A stretch of DNA of 64,000 nt from Bradyrhizobium sp. BR 10289 (GCF_019455385.1 NZ_JACOFR010000010.1:1-64000); one strand, 5' to 3'; counted from the first letter of the stretch, positions 1-8,845 are shown. Made by a program: numbers and translations. The notes: generated from the letters alone by a model not told the origin.

Positions 1-2
1 GC

Positions 3-86
3 GTCCACCGTCTCGACGGCCAGCTCATGGTCGTCCTCGACGTCGATCGCGTCCTCGAGCTCGCGCCCGAGATGATGGCGGCCTGA
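3..86 (+). CDS. cheW: CheW, chemotaxis coupling protein (3' end only)
   Basis: Only the last 27 codons are present, ending in TGA. The readable C-terminus (VHRLDGQLMVVLDVDRVLEL) matches the end of CheW-type coupling domains, which join chemoreceptors to the CheA kinase. It lies directly upstream of cheY-cheB-cheR, as expected for a chemotaxis operon. With so little of the protein in the window, the coupling domain of another CheW-like protein cannot be excluded. Confidence 0.65.
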   Translation, partial: VHRLDGQLMVVLDVDRVLELAPEMMAA

Positions 87-159
87 TACGGCGGCATCGC
101 CGCCGACGTGCCGGCAATTGGAAGTGCCCCCGCACAGGGGGAAGGAAGCAGAGGTTCAC

Positions 160-525
160 ATGCGAACTTGTCTCGTCGTTGATGATTCCAGCGTCATCCG
201 CAAGGTTGCGCGCCGGATCCTGGAGGGCCTCGACTTCCAGATTCTCGAAGCCGAGGACGGTGAGAAGGCGCTCGAGGCCTGCAAGCGCGGCTTGCCCGAT
301 GCGGTGCTGCTCGACTGGAATATGCCGATCATGGACGGCTACGAGTTCCTTGGTCATCTGCGCCGCATGCCCGGCGGCGACCAGCCGAAGGTGGTGTTCT
401 GCACCACAGAGAACGACGTCGCGCACATCGCGCGTGCGCTGCATGCCGGCGCCAACGAATACATCATGAAGCCCTTCGACAAGGACATCGTGACGGCGAA
501 ATTCCAGGAAGTCGGACTTATCTAA
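160..525 (+). CDS. cheY: CheY-type single-domain response regulator
   Basis: A 121-residue stand-alone receiver domain. The acidic pair D8-D9, phosphoacceptor D52 (in LLDWNMP), T82/T83 and K104 (in MKPF) are all in place, so it should accept phosphate from CheA and signal to the flagellar motor. The ATG at 160 is preferred over the upstream in-frame TTG at 118 because a purine-rich GGGGGAAGGAAG lies before it and residue 1 then begins the receiver fold. It sits between cheW and cheB in a chemotaxis operon. No output domain is present. Confidence 0.9.
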   Translation: MRTCLVVDDSSVIRKVARRILEGLDFQILEAEDGEKALEACKRGLPDAVLLDWNMPIMDGYEFLGHLRRMPGGDQPKVVFCTTENDVAHIARALHAGANEYIMKPFDKDIVTAKFQEVGLI

Positions 526-600
526 GCGAACACCCGGAGGCTGAACGGATCCTTCGGCGATTGTTTTCAACTGAACCGTTTCAGCCTGAGTTGGTGAGTA

Positions 601-1794
601 ATGAGTGTTGCCTTCGCTGGGAATTCGACCACGAGTCCATCGCGCGAAGCCGGGCCGCTGCGGGTGATGATCGTTGACGACTCCGTCGTCATCCGCGGTC
701 TGATCTCGCGCTGGATCGGAGCCGAGCATGACATGGAGGTCGCGGCTTCGCTGCGCACCGGGCTCGAGGCGGTCAACCAGCTCGAACGCATCAATCCCGA
801 CGTGGCCGTGCTCGACATCGAAATGCCCGAGCTCGACGGCATCTCGGCGTTGCCGCAATTGCTGGCGAAGAAGCGCGATCTCGTCATCATCATGGCTTCG
901 ACGCTGACCCGCCGCAACGCGGAGATCAGCTTCAAGGCGCTGTCGCTCGGTGCGGCGGATTACATTCCGAAGCCGGAATCGACGCGCGAGGCCTCGGCCG
1001 CGGACATCTTCCATCACGACCTGATCCAGAAGATCCGTCACCTCGGCGCACGCCTGCGCCGCAAGCCCGCGGTCGCAAGCCCACCGCTCGCGCCTGCGAG
1101 CCCGGCACCGGCCGCGCGTGCTCCGATTGTTGCACGGCCTGCTGCGCCGGCTCCGGCAATGCCTGCGCCGTCGTCGGGGGCGCTGTCGACGCGCCCGTTC
1201 TCGTCTCAGGCCCCGAAGGTGCTGCTGATCGGCTCCTCGACCGGCGGCCCGCAGGCGCTGATGGCGCTCGTCACCGAACTCGGCCCGGTCATCGACCGTT
1301 TCCCGGTGCTGATCACCCAGCACATGCCGCCGACCTTCACGACCATTCTGGCCGAGCATCTGGCGCGCGCGAGCCGCAAGCCGGCGGCCGAGGCGGTCGA
1401 TGGCGAGCCGGTGAAGCCGGGGCGGATCTATCTCGCGCCGGGCGGCAAGCACATGCGCGTCGTGCGCAGCGGCGCCGACGTCGCGATCGCACTCGACGAC
1501 GGCCCTGCCGTCAATTTCTGCAAGCCCGCGGTCGATCCGCTGTTCACCTCCGCCATCGACATCTGGCACGGCAACATTCTCTCGGTGATCCTGACGGGCA
1601 TGGGCTCGGACGGCATGCGTGGCGGCAAGGATATCGTCGCCGCCGGCGGCAGCGTGATCGCGCAGGACGAAGCCTCCAGCGTGGTCTGGGGCATGCCGGG
1701 CGCTGCGGCCAATGCCGGCATCTGCGCGGCGATCCTGCCGCTCAACCAGATCGGCGCCAAGGTCAACCGCCTGTTCGCGGGAGACCGCTCGTGA
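601..1794 (+). CDS. cheB: CheB, chemoreceptor glutamate methylesterase/deamidase
   Basis: A 397-residue two-domain protein. Residues about 20-145 form a receiver domain with phosphoacceptor D72 (VLDIEMPE). A linker rich in Ala and Pro follows (about 145-200). The C-terminal CheB methylesterase domain carries the nucleophile serine in IGSSTGGP, the histidine in TQHMP and the aspartate in MGSDGMRG. It removes methyl groups from chemoreceptors during adaptation, activated by CheA phosphorylation. The stop codon overlaps the cheR start (GTGA), so the two adaptation enzymes are translationally coupled. Confidence 0.95.
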   Translation: MSVAFAGNSTTSPSREAGPLRVMIVDDSVVIRGLISRWIGAEHDMEVAASLRTGLEAVNQLERINPDVAVLDIEMPELDGISALPQLLAKKRDLVIIMASTLTRRNAEISFKALSLGAADYIPKPESTREASAADIFHHDLIQKIRHLGARLRRKPAVASPPLAPASPAPAARAPIVARPAAPAPAMPAPSSGALSTRPFSSQAPKVLLIGSSTGGPQALMALVTELGPVIDRFPVLITQHMPPTFTTILAEHLARASRKPAAEAVDGEPVKPGRIYLAPGGKHMRVVRSGADVAIALDDGPAVNFCKPAVDPLFTSAIDIWHGNILSVILTGMGSDGMRGGKDIVAAGGSVIAQDEASSVVWGMPGAAANAGICAAILPLNQIGAKVNRLFAGDRS

Positions 1795-2663
1795 CGCCTG
1801 CAGATTACGACTATCTGCGCAAGTTCCTGAAAGAGCGCTCCGGTCTCGATCTGTCGCCCGACAAGCAATATCTGGTCGAGAGCAGGCTGTTGCCGCTCGC
1901 CCGCAAGGCGAGCCTTCCCGGGATCCCCGATCTCGTGCTGAAGATCCGGAACGGCGACGGCCGGCTCGCGACCGATGTGGTCGAAGCGATGACCACCAAC
2001 GAGACCTTCTTCTATCGCGACAAGATCCCGTTCGATCATTTGCGCGAAACCATCTTGCCGGGCCTAATCAAGGCGCGCGCCGCGCGCAAGAGCCTGCGGA
2101 TCTGGTCGGCGGCCTCCTCGACGGGGCAGGAGCCCTATTCGATCGCGATGTGCGTGAAGGAGATGGGCGCGGCCTTTGCCGGCTGGCGCATCGAGATCGT
2201 CGCCACGGATCTCTCGCAGGAAGTGCTGGAGAAATCCAAAGCCGGCCTCTACAGCCAGTTCGAGGTGCAGCGCGGCCTGCCGATCCAGCACTTGATGAAG
2301 TATTTTACGCAAACCGGCGAGCTCTGGCAGCTCAATGCCGAGATTCGCGCGATGGTGCAGTTCCGCCAGCTCAACCTGCTGCAGGACTTCTCCCATCTCG
2401 GCACGTTCGACGTGATCTTCTGCCGCAACGTGCTGATCTATTTCGATCAGGACACCAAGGCGGTGATCTTCGAGCGCATGGCGAAGACCATGGAGGCCGA
2501 CGGCACGCTGCTGCTCGGCGCCGCCGAATCCGTCGTCGGCATCACCGATGCGTTCCGCCCGATCGCCGATCGCCGCGGCCTCTACCAGCTCAATCCCGCA
2601 CGCTCGGGTCGCCCGATGGGCGGTTTGATGCCGCAGCCGCTGAAGCTCGCCGCGGCGAGGTGA
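1791..2663 (+). CDS. cheR: CheR, chemoreceptor glutamate O-methyltransferase
   Basis: A 290-residue SAM-dependent methyltransferase with the CheR N-terminal helical domain followed by the methyltransferase fold. Recognisable segments are MTTNETFFYRD, the SAM-binding region IWSAASSTGQEPYSIA, and FCRNVLIYFD. It adds methyl groups to receptor glutamates, opposing CheB. It starts with GTG at 1791, overlapping the cheB stop, and is the last gene of the chemotaxis operon here: an inverted repeat and an opposite-strand gene follow. Confidence 0.94.
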   Translation: MTPADYDYLRKFLKERSGLDLSPDKQYLVESRLLPLARKASLPGIPDLVLKIRNGDGRLATDVVEAMTTNETFFYRDKIPFDHLRETILPGLIKARAARKSLRIWSAASSTGQEPYSIAMCVKEMGAAFAGWRIEIVATDLSQEVLEKSKAGLYSQFEVQRGLPIQHLMKYFTQTGELWQLNAEIRAMVQFRQLNLLQDFSHLGTFDVIFCRNVLIYFDQDTKAVIFERMAKTMEADGTLLLGAAESVVGITDAFRPIADRRGLYQLNPARSGRPMGGLMPQPLKLAAAR

Positions 2664-2670
2664 GCTTCCC

Positions 2671-2814
2671 GTCATTCCGGGGCCGCGCGTCAGCGCGGAG
2701 CCCGGAATCCATAACCACAGGCCATGGTAACAGGCAGGCGGTTGGACGTGGCGCCACTCGATCGGCTTGTGGTTATGGATTCCGGGCTCGCGACTTCGTC
2801 GCGCCCCGGAATGA
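2671..2814. repeat. Paired palindromic repeat (attccggg...cccggaat family)
   Basis: Two arms, 2671-2719 and 2769-2814, are inverted copies of each other: the left begins GTCATTCCGGGGC and ends GGAATCCATAACCAC; the right begins GTGGTTATGGATTCC and ends GCCCCGGAATGAC. Each arm is itself a hairpin. A second member of the family lies at 28111-28212. It fills the space between the convergent cheR and ATP-grasp genes and may act as a bidirectional terminator. I recognise this type of element from Bradyrhizobium and relatives. Confidence 0.75.
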
Positions 2815-2822
2815 CGAGCCCT

Positions 2823-3983
2823 TCACAAAATCGCATGCGGCAGAAACCGCGAGCCGTTGCCGGTGATCGGGCTCTCATCCTCGCGGATCGACAGGCCGCA
2901 CGGCTCGTGGTTCACCAGCCAGCTTCCCACCACCACGTAATTGCCTGAGAAGTTCGGCAGCGGCGACAGCGCCTGTCGCACAAAACCTTCCGCGCCGTAA
3001 GGGCCGGGCTGCGCGTCGAGCGCCGTGCCGCCTGAGACCAGCGTGACATTGGCGCCTTCGCGCGACAGCAGTGGTTTCCGCACGTAGCTCGTCCCGAGCT
3101 CGGCTGCTCGCGCGTCGTCCTCGAAGAAAGCCGGCAGCAGATTGGGATGGTTCGGAAACATCTCCCACAGCAGCGGCAATATGCCCTTGTTGGACAACAC
3201 CGCCTTCCATGGCGGCTCGATCCAACGCGTCGGCGCGTCCTTGAGCTTGGCGCCGAAAGCGTCGTGGAACATCCATTCCCAGGGATAGAGCTTGAAGACG
3301 AGCTCCATGTCATTGTCGTCGAGATCGACGAAGCCGCCTGCCGCATCGCGCCAGCCGATCTCTTCGATATCGAGCAGCGTGGTCGAGAGCCTCGCCTGGC
3401 GCGCGGTGTCTTCGAGATAAGCCAGCGTGCCGGCATCCTCGACATTGCCGGTGGTGCCGGTGAGATGGAGATGCCGGCCTGCGGCAATCTCCTTCCACGC
3501 TGCGATCAGCCGCTCATGGATGGAGTTGAACTGGTCGGCGCGTGCAGGGATGATGCGGCGTTCGATCGCCTGCTCGAGCCAGGTCCATTGAAACACCGCG
3601 GCCTCGAAGATCGAGGTCGGCGTATCCGCGTTGTATTCGAGCAGCTTTGCCGGCGACTTTCCGTCGTATGTCAGGTCGAGCCGGCCGTAGAGGCTGCGGT
3701 CGTCGCGCTCCCAACTCTCGGCGATCAGGCTCCAGAACGCTTCGGGGATCTGCAGGCGACGCAGATGCCGTTCGTCATGGATCACGCGGCCGGCAAGCTC
3801 CAGGCACATTGCGTCGATCTCGCCGGTCGGCGTCTCAATGCCGCGCTCGATCTCGTCGAGCGTAAAACCGTAATAGGCTCGCTCGTCCCAATAGCGCTCG
3901 CCGCCGATGGTGTGGAAGACAAAGCCGCATTGCGCCGCGGTCTCTCGCCAGTCATCGCGTTCGAGACAGGTGATGCGCTGCAT
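2823..3983 (-). CDS. Glutathionylspermidine-synthase-like ATP-grasp ligase (YjfC/YgiC family)
   Basis: A 386-residue protein resembling the C-terminal synthetase half of glutathionylspermidine synthase (ATP-grasp fold, amide-bond forming), as in E. coli YgiC and YjfC. Typical segments are ERYWDERAYYGFTLDEIE near the N-terminus, LEYNADTPTSIFEA in the middle, and RKPLLSREGANV plus YVVVGSWLVNHEPCG at the C-terminal end. No amidase domain is present. Its start lies 3 bp after the stop of the DUF1190-like gene. Family knowledge suggests ligation of an amine or amino acid to a peptide carboxylate; the real substrate is unknown. Confidence 0.85.
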   Translation of the reverse strand: MQRITCLERDDWRETAAQCGFVFHTIGGERYWDERAYYGFTLDEIERGIETPTGEIDAMCLELAGRVIHDERHLRRLQIPEAFWSLIAESWERDDRSLYGRLDLTYDGKSPAKLLEYNADTPTSIFEAAVFQWTWLEQAIERRIIPARADQFNSIHERLIAAWKEIAAGRHLHLTGTTGNVEDAGTLAYLEDTARQARLSTTLLDIEEIGWRDAAGGFVDLDDNDMELVFKLYPWEWMFHDAFGAKLKDAPTRWIEPPWKAVLSNKGILPLLWEMFPNHPNLLPAFFEDDARAAELGTSYVRKPLLSREGANVTLVSGGTALDAQPGPYGAEGFVRQALSPLPNFSGNYVVVGSWLVNHEPCGLSIREDESPITGNGSRFLPHAIL

Positions 3984-3986
3984 GGA

Positions 3987-4388
3987 TCAGCCGCCACCTG
4001 AGAAGCCATGGCCGAACGAGCCGAAGCCGCCGCGGCTGACGCTGCTGTGGCCGGCGTCGGATGATGTGCTTGACGACGAGTGGCTCGATGAATCGCTGCT
4101 GTAGAAGCTCGATCGCGAGGACGAGCCCGAGCCGCCGCTGCCGCCCGACGAACTGCTGCCGCTGCTGGTGCAATTCGTGACCGTCTGTCCTGGCGCGGCT
4201 CCGGGCGTGGGCTCGCAGGTCTGCCGCGGCATCAGCGTGTAGGCGGTGGCGCCGACCGCGATGGTGCCCATCACCAGCAGCGCGACATGGCCGGAGCGTT
4301 TCACCGGCTCGCGCGGCGGCAGCGGCAGGTCTGCCGGCAGGCGCGGCCTGCGCTTGCCGAACTCCTTGTTGGTGGGTTTCTCCGCCAT
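3987..4388 (-). CDS. DUF1190-like (YjfM/YgiB-type) membrane-anchored Ser/Gly-rich protein
   Basis: A 133-residue protein with a basic N-terminus, one membrane segment (about residues 34-52, HVALLVMGTIAVGATAY), then a low-complexity Ser/Gly tail. The C-terminus reads VSRGGFGSFGHGFSGGG; the SRGGFG motif is characteristic of DUF1190 proteins such as E. coli YgiB and YjfM, although the Cys-rich middle of that family is shortened here. It lies 1 bp after the DUF350 gene and 3 bp before the ATP-grasp gene. The free GGG C-terminus beside an amide ligase makes it a candidate ligase substrate, which is inference only. Confidence 0.65.
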   Translation of the reverse strand: MAEKPTNKEFGKRRPRLPADLPLPPREPVKRSGHVALLVMGTIAVGATAYTLMPRQTCEPTPGAAPGQTVTNCTSSGSSSSGGSGGSGSSSRSSFYSSDSSSHSSSSTSSDAGHSSVSRGGFGSFGHGFSGGG

Positions 4389-4389
4389 G

Positions 4390-4794
4390 TCAGTAGATCA
4401 TGCAGGCGGCGTTCAACAGGCCGGCCGCGAGCGAGGACAGCCCGAGCCAGATCGCCGGCGCAAGTTCGCCGTCGGCAATCCGCGCCGACAGGTTCGGCAC
4501 CGGTAGCTTGACGATGAAGAACACGATGATCTGCACGATCAGCGCGATCGTTGCCCAGATCAGGCAGTCCAGCACATTGGCCGAATGCGCGATGGCGCTG
4601 ACCAGCGGCGCCACGAAGCCGAGCAGGCTGAGCCCGAGCGCAATCGCCGCGGCCGGATCGTCGTCCCGGATCAGCTGGAACTCGTTATGTGGGGTGATGC
4701 GGGTATAGACCAACAGATACGCCACGATCGCGACGAGGCCTGTGCAGAAATAGACCAGGAAGGCGGGCAGGCCGGCCAGTGATTGCAGGATCAT
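4390..4794 (-). CDS. DUF350 (YjfL-family) integral membrane protein
   Basis: A 134-residue protein with four predicted membrane segments. It matches the DUF350 family (E. coli YjfL), which consists of two tandem two-helix repeats. The ATG at 4794 is chosen over an in-frame upstream codon at 4848 because GGGGGAACG lies immediately before it and the first helix then starts near residue 5. First gene of the DUF350/DUF1190/ATP-grasp operon. Its function is unknown; in enterobacteria the family co-occurs with the same two partners. Confidence 0.8.
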   Translation of the reverse strand: MILQSLAGLPAFLVYFCTGLVAIVAYLLVYTRITPHNEFQLIRDDDPAAAIALGLSLLGFVAPLVSAIAHSANVLDCLIWATIALIVQIIVFFIVKLPVPNLSARIADGELAPAIWLGLSSLAAGLLNAACMIY

Positions 4795-4887
4795 CGTTCC
4801 CCCATCATGCAGCGACCATTCGTCGGCGGGGGGAGCGTAGCGGTTCAAACCTTAAGCTTCGGATGAAGTAGTCCTGCAAAAACAAAA

Positions 4888-4907
4888 CCCCGCCATTTGC
4901 GGCGGGG
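4888..4907 (-). terminator. Rho-independent terminator of ctrA
   Basis: Perfect 7-bp stem (CCCCGCC 4888-4894 with GGCGGGG 4901-4907) and a 6-nt loop. On the minus strand it is followed by TTTTGTTTTTG, a T-rich run, about 50 bp beyond the ctrA stop codon. Confidence 0.85.
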
Positions 4908-4958
4908 TCCAGGCTGGGAGGAGCGAGCCGGGCTGGCTCGCGACGTAAACCCAGAAGA

Positions 4959-5660
<702 letters not shown>

Positions 5661-5739
5661 GCCAGTTCCCCATAGTCGCCGCTCCTGGGCGTCAGGTCGG
5701 CCGCATTCGCGGCACTCAACAAAACGCCTTTGAACAACT

Positions 5740-5909
5740 GATTCGGATCCTGACAACAGATGGTTAACAAATCCTGATTCTGGAACGCAAGTCCCCCCGG
5801 TGCAATTTTTCTCGAATCGCCCTAAGGTCTTGTGCGTGAAGCAGCTTTCGTTATCCGGTTCCGTTCAAGTTCCACTTTAAGAGACGGGCCTAACCGACTC
5901 CCGCGACTC
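5740..5909. promoter_or_regulatory. Cluster of five GANTC (CcrM methylation) sites upstream of ctrA
   Basis: GANTC occurs at 5740-5744 (GATTC), 5776-5780 (GATTC), 5814-5818 (GAATC), 5896-5900 (GACTC) and 5905-5909 (GACTC). Five sites in 170 bp is well above chance for GC-rich DNA. In Caulobacter the methylation state of GANTC in the ctrA promoter ties transcription to replication-fork passage; the same logic is inferred here. Confidence 0.65.
5760..5767 (-). promoter_or_regulatory. CtrA half-site TTAACCAT in the ctrA promoter region
   Basis: Read on the minus strand this is an exact TTAACCAT, the half-site reported for CtrA binding. It is about 100 bp upstream of the ctrA ATG and close to a GANTC site at 5776. 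It suggests autoregulation; no mapped promoter supports it here. Confidence 0.55.
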
Positions 5910-5975
5910 AGCCTTCTTCTGAAGGGGAGCCACGCTCAGTCACAAAGACAGTGACGCAATGATTAATGATGCGGG

Positions 5976-5990
5976 TAAACACGAAGTTAA
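5976..5990 (+). promoter_or_regulatory. Possible CtrA box upstream of fliI (TAAA-N7-TTAA)
   Basis: TAAA (5976-5979), seven bases, then TTAA (5987-5990) is one mismatch from the TTAA-N7-TTAA CtrA consensus. It is about 87 bp before the fliI ATG. fliI is CtrA-controlled in Caulobacter, so the position is sensible, but a single near-consensus match is weak. Confidence 0.35.
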
Positions 5991-6076
5991 GCGGCGTTCA
6001 GAAATATGGCGAAACTTAAGGGTTTTACCGTGAGGGCCCGGATGCCGCAGCCGACCACCTTGCCGAAGGCCCTCAC

Positions 6077-7402
6077 ATGAAGGCTTTGGCCGAACAGATC
6101 GGCGACATCGACGGCGTCAATATCTATGGCCGTGTGGTCGGCGTACGCGGCCTGATGGTCGAGGTAGCCGGACCCATTCACGCGATGTCGGTCGGCGCGC
6201 GGCTCGTGATCGAGACCGGCGCGAACCGCTCGATCCCCTGCGAGGTGATCGGCTTCTCCGGCAACAACGCTGTCGTGATGCCGTTCGCCGGTCTCGATGG
6301 TGTGCGCCGCGGCTGCAAGGCCGTCATCGCCAACGCTGCCAACCAGGTGCGTCCGTCATCGGCGTGGCTTGGCCGTGTCGTCAATGCGCTCGGCGAGCCG
6401 ATCGACGGCAAGGGGCCGTTGCCGCAGGGATCCTCGCCGATGCCGTTCCGCAATACGCCGCCGCCGGCGCATTCGAGGAAGCGCGTCGGCGCGCCGCTCG
6501 ATCTCGGCGTGCGCGCGATGAACACCTTCCTCACCTGCTGCCGCGGCCAGCGCATGGGCATCTTCGCCGGTTCCGGCGTCGGCAAATCGGTGCTGCTCTC
6601 GATGCTCGCGCGCAATGTCGATGCCGCCGTCAGCGTCATCGGGCTGATCGGCGAACGCGGCCGCGAGGTGCAGGAATTCCTGCAGGACGACCTTGGTGAA
6701 GAAGGCCTGGCGCGCTCCGTCGTCGTGGTCGCGACGTCGGACGAGCCGGCGCTGATGCGACGGCAGGCGGCGTATCTGACGCTCGCGGTCGCCGAATATT
6801 TTCGCGACGAGAACCAGGACGTGCTCTGCCTGATGGACTCGGTGACGCGCTTTGCCATGGCCCAGCGCGAGATCGGCCTGTCCGCCGGCGAGCCGCCGAC
6901 CGCCAAGGGCTATACGCCGACCGTCTTCACCGAGCTGCCGAAGCTTCTCGAACGCGCCGGGCCGGGCTTAGGGGAGGGCGCGATCACCGCGATCTTCACG
7001 GTGCTGGTCGACGGCGACGATCACAACGAGCCGATCGCGGACGCCGTCCGCGGCATCCTCGACGGCCATATCGTGATGCAGCGCTCGATCGCCGAGCGCG
7101 GCCGCTACCCCGCCATCAACATCCTCAAATCGGTCTCGCGCACCATGCCGAAATCGGCCGATCCGCAGTTCTGGCCGGTCATCCAGAAAGCGCGGGCGGT
7201 GATGGCGACCTATGCCGACATGGAGGAATTGATCCGGCTCGGGGCCTACCGCGCCGGCTCCAGCCCCGAGGTCGACGAGGCGATCCGGCTGCACGAGCCG
7301 CTGGAAGCCTTCCTGCGGCAGCGCAAGGACGAAAATGCCTCACTCGCGGAGGGCTACCGCCAATTGGCGCAAATCATCGGTAATTTGGAAACGGAACGCT
7401 AA
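6077..7402 (+). CDS. fliI: FliI, flagellar export apparatus ATPase
   Basis: A 441-residue F1-beta-like ATPase that powers and organises flagellar type III export. Walker A is GIFAGSGVGKS (about residues 161-171), Walker B includes DVLCLMDSVTRFAMAQREIG, and the C-terminal region is typical of FliI (YPAINILKSVSRTMP). Length and start (MKALAEQIGDIDG) fit the family. The gene is divergent from ctrA and followed about 130 bp later by fliJ, whose product is its coiled-coil partner. Confidence 0.95.
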   Translation: MKALAEQIGDIDGVNIYGRVVGVRGLMVEVAGPIHAMSVGARLVIETGANRSIPCEVIGFSGNNAVVMPFAGLDGVRRGCKAVIANAANQVRPSSAWLGRVVNALGEPIDGKGPLPQGSSPMPFRNTPPPAHSRKRVGAPLDLGVRAMNTFLTCCRGQRMGIFAGSGVGKSVLLSMLARNVDAAVSVIGLIGERGREVQEFLQDDLGEEGLARSVVVVATSDEPALMRRQAAYLTLAVAEYFRDENQDVLCLMDSVTRFAMAQREIGLSAGEPPTAKGYTPTVFTELPKLLERAGPGLGEGAITAIFTVLVDGDDHNEPIADAVRGILDGHIVMQRSIAERGRYPAINILKSVSRTMPKSADPQFWPVIQKARAVMATYADMEELIRLGAYRAGSSPEVDEAIRLHEPLEAFLRQRKDENASLAEGYRQLAQIIGNLETER

Positions 7403-7535
7403 CTTTGTCCCGTCATCATCCGATCCCACAGAGTAGCAGAGCCGGTCTTGGCCCCCGTCGGGCCAGTGGGGAGACCGGTGACGTCCCAATGTGTGTCTGT
7501 CTTGCAGCCAAGGGACTTCTGGGGAGTATGAGTCG

Positions 7536-7955
7536 ATGAAGTCACGAGATACCCTCATCCGCCTGAAGAAGTTTCAGGTCGACGAGAAGCGCCGCCGGGT
7601 CACCCAGATCGAGACCATGATCGCCGACTTCCAGCGGATGTCGACCGATCTCGAACGCGAGATCACGACCGAGCAGGAGCGCGCCGGGATCAACGATCCC
7701 TCGCATTTCGCCTATCCGACCTATGCCAAGGCCGCGATCCAGCGCCGCGAGAACCTGACCCGCTCGGCCGACGAGCTCAAGGGCCAGCTCGACGAAGCCA
7801 AGGCCGCTCTGGCCGAGGCCTTCGAGGAGCTGAAGAAGGTCGAGCTGCTCGATGAGCGCGACCAGGCCCGCGAGCGCGCCGAAGAGAACGCCCGCGAGCA
7901 GGCCGACCTCGACAGCATCGGCCTGATGCGCGCCCGCATCGGCGCCGTCGCCTGA
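7536..7955 (+). CDS. fliJ: FliJ, flagellar export chaperone/stalk protein
   Basis: A 139-residue, strongly charged, almost entirely alpha-helical coiled-coil protein (for example QIETMIADFQRMSTDLEREI). FliJ is the central stalk of the FliI ATPase ring and a chaperone-escort factor. Sequence similarity within the FliJ family is low, so identification rests on size, coiled-coil character and position directly after fliI. The ATG at 7536 is chosen over an in-frame codon at 7491 because it gives the usual MKSRDTLIRLKKFQ start and follows GGGGAG. A strong terminator hairpin follows. Confidence 0.9.
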   Translation: MKSRDTLIRLKKFQVDEKRRRVTQIETMIADFQRMSTDLEREITTEQERAGINDPSHFAYPTYAKAAIQRRENLTRSADELKGQLDEAKAALAEAFEELKKVELLDERDQARERAEENAREQADLDSIGLMRARIGAVA

Positions 7956-8015
7956 GCGATCGGCGCCGTCGCGTAAAGCGGCCGCCAGCAGTAAACCAGC
8001 GCGAGAATTTGCCGA

Positions 8016-8040
8016 ACCCGGACCGCAAGGTCCGGGTTTT
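8016..8040 (+). terminator. Terminator after fliJ
   Basis: ACCCGGACC (8016-8024) pairs perfectly with GGTCCGGGT (8029-8037) around a GCAA tetraloop and runs into TTTT. It closes the fliI-fliJ transcript. Confidence 0.85.
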
Positions 8041-8140
8041 CGCATGTGCTATCCACAGTGCGGCGCCGGCCCCCTTGGTGAGGGGCTTTGCTGCGCGCTA
8101 TGGTGGCGGGAATGAATGCTAGGCCAGCGACGGCGGTGTC

Positions 8141-8263
8141 CACCTCTCCCTTGGGAGAGGTCGGCGCGGAGCGCCGGGTGAGGGGTGACGGTCTCCCGTT
8201 AGCCTCCCGCCCCCTCACCCGATTTGCTGCGCAAATCGACCTCTCCCCGACGGGGAGAGGTGA
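8141..8263. repeat. Palindromic repeat of the cctctccc...gggagagg family, copy 1
   Basis: Left half begins CACCTCTCCCTTGGGAGAGG followed by GGCGCGGAGCGCCGGGTGAGGGG; the right half is the inverse (CCCCTCACCC...CCTCTCCCCGACGGGGAGAGG). Other copies lie at 8888-9018 and 54772-54915. It lies between the fliJ terminator and the sigma-factor gene and is expected to fold into a large hairpin in RNA. Confidence 0.8.
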
Positions 8264-8269
8264 AGAGAG

Positions 8270-8299
8270 ATGCGACGGGGCCGCGCGTTGGGGGGCTGA
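8270..8299 (+). other. Nine-codon upstream ORF abutting the sigma-factor start
   Basis: ATG at 8270 opens MRRGRALGG and stops at TGA 8297-8299; the next base begins the sigma-factor ATG at 8300 in the same frame. A GAGAGGTGAAGAGAG sequence lies just before it, at the end of the repeat, so ribosomes could load here and re-initiate. It may equally be chance. Confidence 0.3.
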
Positions 8300-8845
8300 A
8301 TGCTGACGCCAGCAGAGCTGGTCGGGCTGATAGGGGAGGTCGCCAAAGGCGACCAGGCCGCGTTCGAGCGCCTGTATGTCGCAACGCGCGCGAAACTTTA
8401 CGGCGTCGTGCTCCGTATCTTGCGCCGACAGGATCTCGCAGAGGAGGTCATTCAGGAGACCTACGTCAAGATCTGGAACTCCGCCGGCCAGTTCAATCCG
8501 GCCCTGTCGTCGCCGATCACGTGGATGGTGGCGATTGCGCGCAACCGTGCGATCGACATCGTGCGCAAGAAATCGGAAGTCTCCATCGAGGAAGAGCCTC
8601 AGGCGATGGAGGTCGCAAGCGATAGCCCGGACCCGCTGTCGCGCCGCGAGATGACCGAGGAGCTGAAGCGGCTCCTGGAATGTATCGGCCGGCTCGAGCC
8701 GGACCGTCAGAGGCTCGTGCTTCTCGCCTATTACAACGGCTGGAGCCGCGAGCAATTGGCGGAGAAATTTGCCGCGCCCGTCAACACCGTGAAGACGTGG
8801 CTGCGGCGCAGCATGCTGGATATCCGGGAGTGCCTCGGGCTTTAG
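8300..8845 (+). CDS. ECF-type RNA polymerase sigma factor (SigK-like)
   Basis: A 181-residue sigma-70 family protein with only regions 2 and 4. Region 2 contains RRQDLAEEVIQETYVKIW and ITWMVAIARNRAIDIVRKK; region 4 contains LVLLAYYNGWSREQLAEKFAAPVNTVKTWLRR. This layout and the RskA-like gene downstream place it near the SigK group. It should direct a stress regulon when released from its anti-sigma factor. Copies of one palindromic repeat lie on both sides of the gene. Confidence 0.92.
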   Translation: MLTPAELVGLIGEVAKGDQAAFERLYVATRAKLYGVVLRILRRQDLAEEVIQETYVKIWNSAGQFNPALSSPITWMVAIARNRAIDIVRKKSEVSIEEEPQAMEVASDSPDPLSRREMTEELKRLLECIGRLEPDRQRLVLLAYYNGWSREQLAEKFAAPVNTVKTWLRRSMLDIRECLGL

